Notes under the pieces: generated by a model
What the model was told of the DNA's origin: nothing
The model's input: the letters and a program-made list of their open reading frames with translations, nothing else
Databases searched by the model: none
Origin: Streptomyces europaeiscabiei
GTDB lineage: Bacteria; Actinomycetota; Actinomycetes; Streptomycetales; Streptomycetaceae
Direction of reading: 5' to 3'
Assembly: GCF_036346855.1 (NCBI RefSeq)
Contig: NZ_CP107841.1
Span: 10,296,001-10,360,000 of the forward strand
Length of the DNA: 64,000 nt
Made by a program: the position numbers and the translations under genes
In this document: in pieces, positions 59,206-64,000 of the stretch
How the letters are laid out: the number at the start of each line of letters is the position of its first letter
Position numbering within the stretch: position 1 is the stretch's first letter

Positions 59206-60896
59206 ACACCCACCCGTCCCCCGCTCCGGCGGCCCGCAGAGCGGTGGCATGCCGCCGGGCCGGCACCGCCGCCGCGGTGGCCGTGCTCGTTCTCGCCGCC
59301 GGCACCGCCTGTTCGTCCGACACGTCCGACACGTCCGGCCCCTCGGCCGACCCGGCCGCCGGCCCATCCCTGACCAATGCCCTGCCCAAGGCCGCCGCAG
59401 GCGACATCGACCACCTCGACTGGGGCCTGCCGCGCGGCGAGCCGGGATCCCTCGACCCGCTGAACGCGTACGACTACAGCGTCGACCTGGTGCTGTCCAA
59501 CCTGTGCGACCCCCTGTTCCGGACGAACCCGGACTTCACCACCAGCCCGAACCTCGCCACCTCCACCTCCCGGCCCGACAAACTGACCGTGGTCTACACG
59601 ATCCGAGAAGGCGTGAAGTTCTGGAACGGCCACCCCCTCACCGCCGAGGACGTCGCCTACAGCCTGGGCCGCAACCTCGACCCGCAGGCGCCCTCCCACT
59701 TCCTCTTCGACAAGGTGAAGTCCATCAAAGCGACCGGTACCCACCAGGTCACCGTCCGCTTCAAGACCTACGACGAACTGTTCACCAAGGAGCTGGCCAG
59801 CCCGATCGGCGGCATCGTCGAGAAGGCGTACGCCGTCAAGGCCGGCAAGAACCTGGGCACGGCCAAGGGCGGCCTCATGTGCAGTGGCCCCTTCAGGCTG
59901 AAGCAGTGGAACGCGGGCTCCGGCATCGAACTGGAACGCAACGACGCCTACTGGAACCCCGCCTACAAGGCCCACGCCAGGACGGCCACGCTCAAGTTCC
60001 TGACGGACTCCACCGCTCTGGCGCAGGCCCTGGTGTCGGGCGAGGTCGACGGCGCCTACGAAGTGCCCCCGGCCGTGATCCCGCGCCTGAAGTCCAGTGC
60101 CGACGGCACGCTGCACTTCGGCCCGTCGATCCAGTACGTCAACCTGGCGCTGGCCCGCTCGGGCGGCCCGCTCGCCGACAGCGTCATCCGCAAGGCCCTG
60201 TTCACCTCGATCGACCGCGCGGCGCTGGCCAAGGTCGTCTTCAACGGCGCGGGCGAGGCGAACTACACCAACCTTCCCACGAGCGGCTGGGACCCGGAGG
60301 CGCGCGACATCTACCAGGACGCCTACGGGGCGTACGAGAAGTCCAACGCCTACGACGTCGACGCGGCCAAGAAGCTCGTCGACTCCGTCGGCGCCCCGAA
60401 ACAGCCGGTCAAGCTCGTGACCCTCGCGGGAGACGCCACCCAGTCCCAGCTCGCCCAGCTCATCCAGCAGCAGGCCAAGGCCATCGGGCTGACCGTGCGG
60501 ATCCAGGCCCTGCAGCCACTCCAGTACGGCAGCACCTTCGTCGATCCGTCGGCGCGCAAGGACATCGACCTGCTGCTCAGCGTCGGCTACAACCAGGTCG
60601 CCGACCCGCTGGAACAGCTTGGTCTTTCGTTCCGGCCGGGCGCCACGTACAACTACACCGGTTACGACGACCCGAGCGTCAACAGTGCTCTCGCCAAGGC
60701 CCAGCAGAGCGACGACGCCACCGAACGGGCGAAGCTGATCGTGGCGGCACAGAAGGTCTACGAAGCGGAGAACCTGACCACCTCGCTGGTCGGACTCAAC
60801 GAGGTGTCCTACCTGAGCAACAAGCTCTCGGGCGCCACGACCTCGTTCGCCTACATGTTCCAGCCGTCTCTCGCCCTGATTGGGCCAGTGAAGTAG
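59202..60896 (+). CDS. Dipeptide/oligopeptide-type ABC substrate-binding lipoprotein
   Basis: Family-5 binding protein of 564 residues. Lipobox in VAVLVLAAGTACSSD, Cys near residue 37. Features: PLNAYDYSVDLVLSNLCDPL, EGVKFWNGHPLTAEDVAYSL (signature of the family) and RNDAYWNPAYK. Such proteins bind peptides, opines, nickel chelates or sugars; with an amidase next to it, a peptide-like or amide compound is the best guess. Start overlaps the amidase stop. Confidence 0.94.
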   Translation: MNTHPSPAPAARRAVACRRAGTAAAVAVLVLAAGTACSSDTSDTSGPSADPAAGPSLTNALPKAAAGDIDHLDWGLPRGEPGSLDPLNAYDYSVDLVLSNLCDPLFRTNPDFTTSPNLATSTSRPDKLTVVYTIREGVKFWNGHPLTAEDVAYSLGRNLDPQAPSHFLFDKVKSIKATGTHQVTVRFKTYDELFTKELASPIGGIVEKAYAVKAGKNLGTAKGGLMCSGPFRLKQWNAGSGIELERNDAYWNPAYKAHARTATLKFLTDSTALAQALVSGEVDGAYEVPPAVIPRLKSSADGTLHFGPSIQYVNLALARSGGPLADSVIRKALFTSIDRAALAKVVFNGAGEANYTNLPTSGWDPEARDIYQDAYGAYEKSNAYDVDAAKKLVDSVGAPKQPVKLVTLAGDATQSQLAQLIQQQAKAIGLTVRIQALQPLQYGSTFVDPSARKDIDLLLSVGYNQVADPLEQLGLSFRPGATYNYTGYDDPSVNSALAKAQQSDDATERAKLIVAAQKVYEAENLTTSLVGLNEVSYLSNKLSGATTSFAYMFQPSLALIGPVK

Positions 60897-60906
60897 CAGA
60901 TCACCG

Positions 60907-60937
60907 CGTGGCTGCCCGGTACGACCGGGCGGCCACG
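60907..60937 (+). terminator. Intercistronic hairpin after the binding-protein gene
   Basis: CGTGGCTGCCCGGT and ACCGGGCGGCCACG pair with one mismatch around loop ACG. Likely attenuates expression of the permeases relative to the binding protein. Confidence 0.65.
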
Positions 60938-61007
60938 GTCCCCGCCATCCATCGCCAGGTACGGACGGAGGAGATGCAGCCGGCACCCGGCCGTATCGCA
61001 CGACATC

Positions 61008-62006
61008 ATGACCCTCGCTCCCCCCGCCACCACCCCGAGCCGGCCCAGGTTCCCGGTACACCGGTTCGCCGTCGTGGCGAAGCGGCTGGCCGGCCCGCTC
61101 GCCACCCTTCTGATCTCGTCCTTCGCGGTGTACGCGGCCCTTTCCGCGGCCCCTGGTGACCCTGCGATCCAACTCGCCGGCAGCCACGCCACCCCCGCAC
61201 AGCTCGCCGCGGCACGCCACGAACTCGGCCTGGACGACCCACTCCCGGTCCGCTACTGGCACTGGCTGACGGGCCTGCCGCAAGGACGGCTGGGCACCTC
61301 CATCACCTACCGTACGGACGTGGCCGACCTGATCGGACCACGGCTGGGCACCACCCTGCTGCTGATCGCGTACGCCGCCGTCCTCATCGCGGTGCTGGGC
61401 GTGACCCTCGGCATCGTCGGCGGCGCCTTCCGACGGCTCAGCCCGTTCGTGGTCACCCTGACCGCGGTCGGAGTGGCCATCCCCGGCTTCGTCGCCGCGT
61501 CCCTGCTGGTGAGCCTCTTCGCCCTGAAGCTGGGGTGGTTCCCCACGACAGGAGCCGGCTCCGGCGGATTCGGCGACCGGATGTGGCACCTCACGCTCCC
61601 CGCCGTCGCCCTGGCCCTGGGCTGGAGCGCCTGGGTCGCCCAGATCACCCGTACCTCGATCCGCACCGAACGCTCGCGTGAACACGTCGAAACCGCCCGC
61701 GGCAGGGGTATCGCTCCGGTCCTGGTCTTCCGCCGGCACGTCCTGCGCAACGCGTCCATCCCCATCACGACCGTGCTGGGCCTGACCGTGGCCGGACTTC
61801 TGGCCGGCGCGGTCGTCGTCGAGCGGGCATTCGGTCTCGACGGACTCGGTTCCCTGCTCATCACCAGCGTGTCCGCCAAGGACTACGACGTCGTGCTCGC
61901 GATCAGCCTGCTGCTGATCACCTCATTCGTGGTCGTCACCGGCCTCGTCGACGTCCTCCATGCCCTCCTCGACCCGCGCCTGCGCACGAAAGGCGGCAAG
62001 GCATGA
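61008..62006 (+). CDS. Dipeptide-type ABC permease (DppB-like)
   Basis: Permease of 332 residues, six helices. SFAVYAALSAAPGDPAIQLAG at the N-terminus is the DppB/OppB signature; the EAA-like loop is HVETARGRGIAPVLVFRRHVLRNASIPI. ATG 61008 has no good ribosome site. A GGAGGAG run at 60967-60973 lies 34 nt upstream and abuts an out-of-frame ATG (60974). Either translation is coupled in an unusual way or the start is misread. Confidence 0.92.
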   Translation: MTLAPPATTPSRPRFPVHRFAVVAKRLAGPLATLLISSFAVYAALSAAPGDPAIQLAGSHATPAQLAAARHELGLDDPLPVRYWHWLTGLPQGRLGTSITYRTDVADLIGPRLGTTLLLIAYAAVLIAVLGVTLGIVGGAFRRLSPFVVTLTAVGVAIPGFVAASLLVSLFALKLGWFPTTGAGSGGFGDRMWHLTLPAVALALGWSAWVAQITRTSIRTERSREHVETARGRGIAPVLVFRRHVLRNASIPITTVLGLTVAGLLAGAVVVERAFGLDGLGSLLITSVSAKDYDVVLAISLLLITSFVVVTGLVDVLHALLDPRLRTKGGKA

Positions 62007-62869
62007 CCGCGCTCACCGGGTTGCCCGCCCCCGCACCCCTGGTCCGGGTCACCCGCCGTCTGCGCTCGGCGGACATGGTGCTCGTCGTGGCCATGGCCGT
62101 CTGTGTCCTGCTGGTCTGCGTCGCGGCGGCGGCGCCCCTGCTCGCGCCGTACGACCCGGCGCAGACCGATGTGCTCGCGGCGGGTCGGAGCGCCTCGGCC
62201 CAGCACTGGCTCGGTACCGACTCGCTCGGCCGCGACATCCTCTCCCGGCTGCTGTACGGAGCGCGGCTCAGCCTGCTCGGGCCCGCCCTCGTGGTCACCG
62301 TCGCCACGGTCGCCGGTACCACGCTGGCCATCGCGTCGGTCTGGTACGGAGGCTGGTTCGACCGGGCGATCACCCGCCTGTCCGACGTGCTGTTCGCCTT
62401 CCCCGGCCTGCTGTTCGCGGTCCTCGCCGTGGCCCTGTTCGGCTCCGGCCTCACCGCGCCCGTCACCGCACTGGCCATCGCGTACACCCCGTACCTGACC
62501 CGCATCGTCCGCTCCGTCGCGTACCGGGAACGCAACCTTCCCTACATCGAGGCGTGCGAGCTGGCCGGCCTGTCCGGGTGGCGGATCTGCACCCGGCACC
62601 TCCTGCCGAACCTGCTGCCGGTGATCCGCGCCCAGGCCGTCATCAGCTTCGGGACCGCGCTCGTGGAACTCGGCGCCATCTCCTACGTCGGTCTGGGCGT
62701 CCAACCACCCACTACTGACTGGGGCTTGATGATCGCCGACGGTCAGACGGCCCTGCTCAACGGCCGGCCCCAGGCGGCACTCGCCGCCGGCCTCGCGATC
62801 GTCGTCACCGTCGTCGCCTTCAACCTGCTCGGAGAGCGACTCGCCGACCGCGCGGAGGCCAACGCATGA
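62003..62869 (+). CDS. Dipeptide-type ABC permease (DppC-like)
   Basis: Permease of 288 residues. LAPYDPAQTDVLA and HWLGTDSLGRDILSRLLYGARLSL are classical DppC features; EAA loop YIEACELAGLSGWRICTRHLLPNLLPV. Overlaps both neighbours by four bases (ATGA). Confidence 0.94.
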   Translation: MTALTGLPAPAPLVRVTRRLRSADMVLVVAMAVCVLLVCVAAAAPLLAPYDPAQTDVLAAGRSASAQHWLGTDSLGRDILSRLLYGARLSLLGPALVVTVATVAGTTLAIASVWYGGWFDRAITRLSDVLFAFPGLLFAVLAVALFGSGLTAPVTALAIAYTPYLTRIVRSVAYRERNLPYIEACELAGLSGWRICTRHLLPNLLPVIRAQAVISFGTALVELGAISYVGLGVQPPTTDWGLMIADGQTALLNGRPQAALAAGLAIVVTVVAFNLLGERLADRAEANA

Positions 62870-63903
62870 ACAACCCACGCATGGACAACCCACGCATGGA
62901 CAACCTCCTCGTGGAGGTGGCGCACCTCCGCCTCGACATCCCCGTGCGCGGACACCTGCGACGCGTCCTGCACAACGTCAACCTGACCCTGAAGCCGGGA
63001 GAAGCCATCGGACTCGTCGGCGAGTCCGGGTCCGGCAAGTCGATGACGGCACGCACCCTGATGCGCCTACTCCCCGAAGGCTCCGTGGTGGAGGGCGAAG
63101 TGCGCTTCGGCGAAGTGTCCCTGACCGGGATGGACCGTCGTGCACTGCGCCGGTACCGGGCCTCCGAAGTGGCAATGATCCACCAGGACCCGCGCACCCA
63201 CATCAACCCGGTGCGCACCATCGGCGACTTCCTCACCGAGGGCCTGCGCGATACCACCTCCGTGCCCCGCACCGAGGCCGCCGAGCGCGCCGTCGCCCTG
63301 TTGCGGGAGGTGGGCATCGCCGACGCCCCGCGCCGTATGCGGCAGTACCCGCACCAGCTCTCCGGCGGCCTCCTGCAACGCGTCATGATCGCTTCCGCGC
63401 TGTTGGCCCGGCCCCGGCTCATCATCGCCGACGAGCCGACCACCGCTCTGGACGTCACCACCCAGGAGGAGGTCATGGCCATCCTCGACGAGCAGCGTGT
63501 GGAGCGCGGCCTCGCCATGGTCTTCATCACCCACGACCTGGACCTGGCCGCCGCGGTCACGGACCGGATCGCCGTGATGTACGCGGGAACCGTCGTCGAG
63601 AGCGCGAGCGCGAGGGACCTCCACGACACGGCCCGGCACCCCTACACCGTGGGACTGCTCGCCTCACGCCCCAGCACCGTGGACGTCCAACGCCTGTGGG
63701 CGATCCCGGGACGCCCGGTCTCGGCCTTCGAAGCGGGACCGGGGTGCGTCTTCGCCGACCGTTGCCCCTTCGCGCAGGACCGGTGCCGCACGGAACGCCC
63801 GGAACTGCGTGCACTGGACGACCACCAAGTGGCGTGCCACCGGGCCGAGGAACTGCGCGGACGGATCACGTTCGACGCCCCGGAACGATCGGAGACGGTA
63901 TGA
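62866..63903 (+). CDS. ABC transporter ATPase (DppD-like)
   Basis: ATPase of 345 residues. Walker A GLVGESGSGKSMTART, Q-loop AMIHQDPRTHINPV, signature YPHQLSGGLLQRVMIASALL, Walker B PRLIIADEPTTALDV, H-switch FITHDLDL. The C-terminal oligopeptide-type extension contains CVFADRCPFAQDRC with Cys that may bind an Fe-S cluster, as in DppD relatives. The MDNPR codons are repeated near the start (NNPRMDNPRMDNLLVE). Confidence 0.94.
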   Translation: MNNPRMDNPRMDNLLVEVAHLRLDIPVRGHLRRVLHNVNLTLKPGEAIGLVGESGSGKSMTARTLMRLLPEGSVVEGEVRFGEVSLTGMDRRALRRYRASEVAMIHQDPRTHINPVRTIGDFLTEGLRDTTSVPRTEAAERAVALLREVGIADAPRRMRQYPHQLSGGLLQRVMIASALLARPRLIIADEPTTALDVTTQEEVMAILDEQRVERGLAMVFITHDLDLAAAVTDRIAVMYAGTVVESASARDLHDTARHPYTVGLLASRPSTVDVQRLWAIPGRPVSAFEAGPGCVFADRCPFAQDRCRTERPELRALDDHQVACHRAEELRGRITFDAPERSETV

Positions 63904-64000
63904 CCCCGCTGCTGCGCGTGGAGAACCTGCGCAAGGTCTTCCCGTCGCCCCGGTCCGGGAACGGAGAGGGCTTCGTGGCCGTGAACGACGTGTCGTTCGC
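63900..64000 (+). CDS. ABC transporter ATPase (DppF-like), 5' part only
   Basis: Starts at ATG 63900 overlapping the previous stop (ATGA). The 33 visible codons (PLLRVENLRKVFPSPR, then FVAVNDVSF) are the usual beginning of the second oligopeptide ATPase. The rest lies past the window edge. Confidence 0.85.
   Translation, partial: MTPLLRVENLRKVFPSPRSGNGEGFVAVNDVSF

Noticed and set aside
1..64000. CRISPR arrays, tRNA or rRNA genes, prophage or conjugation modules, polyketide or lantibiotic clusters
   Set aside because: Looked for and not seen; the adenylation gene stands alone without carrier, condensation or thioesterase domains.

Overview
The window is about 64 kb of very GC-rich DNA with Streptomyces-type gene organisation: third-codon GC bias, many GTG starts, ATGA/GTGA stop-start overlaps, and families typical of the genus (GntR, LacI, TetR and MarR regulators, sugar ABC transporters, secreted glycosidases). 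No rRNA, tRNA, CRISPR array, phage module or origin was seen. Both edges cut through genes.

Layout. 1-6.6 kb: a sugar-acid style locus with an ABC lipoprotein, an enolase-superfamily dehydratase, a divergent FadR-type GntR regulator and a large secreted beta-helix (GH141-like) protein. A shared 24-26 bp operator-like sequence links the two promoters. 7.0-10.8 kb: a minus-strand operon of stand-alone adenylation enzyme, membrane flavo-reductase and enoyl-CoA hydratase. The first two look like a split bacterial counterpart of the fungal fusion protein TmpL. 11-14.9 kb: decayed DNA with IS remnants, a truncated antiporter, a gene with an internal stop and a radical-SAM gene cut off beside an IS630 remnant. 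15-18 kb: small housekeeping or stress enzymes (VOC, MBL-fold, SnoaL-like, PPOX) and MarR. 18.7-26.3 kb: an unusual minus-strand cluster of small membrane protein, GMC oxidoreductase, animal-type heme peroxidase/dioxygenase, trypsin-alpha/beta-hydrolase fusion and a metzincin-like protease. It looks like an oxidative lipid or small-molecule system.

26.9-36.1 kb: a membrane/cell-surface locus with a GT-C-like membrane protein, a membrane-anchored sulfite-oxidase-fold enzyme, GT2 and DUF2064 glycosyltransferases, a methyltransferase, an OmpR-type two-component system, an NAD-dependent epimerase and a DM13 protein. Four copies of a direct-repeat motif (CGTMA, 11 bp spacing) sit at nearly constant distance from -10 elements here, so this is probably the regulon of that response regulator. 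Several genes appear to be leaderless. 36.6-38.2 kb: a beta-propeller lectin behind a highly structured leader, then a bacilliredoxin homologue that has lost both active-site cysteines.

38.8-51.4 kb: a rhamnoside/pectin utilisation locus with one secreted and one cytoplasmic GH78 alpha-L-rhamnosidase, a LacI regulator, a three-gene sugar ABC importer and a secreted GH43 arabinanase with a ricin-type lectin domain. Six LacI-like palindromes lie in its promoters. 51.8-53.7 kb: an S41-family protease. 54.2-64 kb: TetR and a divergent operon of ADP-forming acyl-CoA synthetase, MaoC-like hydratase, amidase and a dipeptide-type ABC importer. It reads as an uptake-hydrolysis-CoA-activation pathway for an unknown amide or peptide-like substrate.
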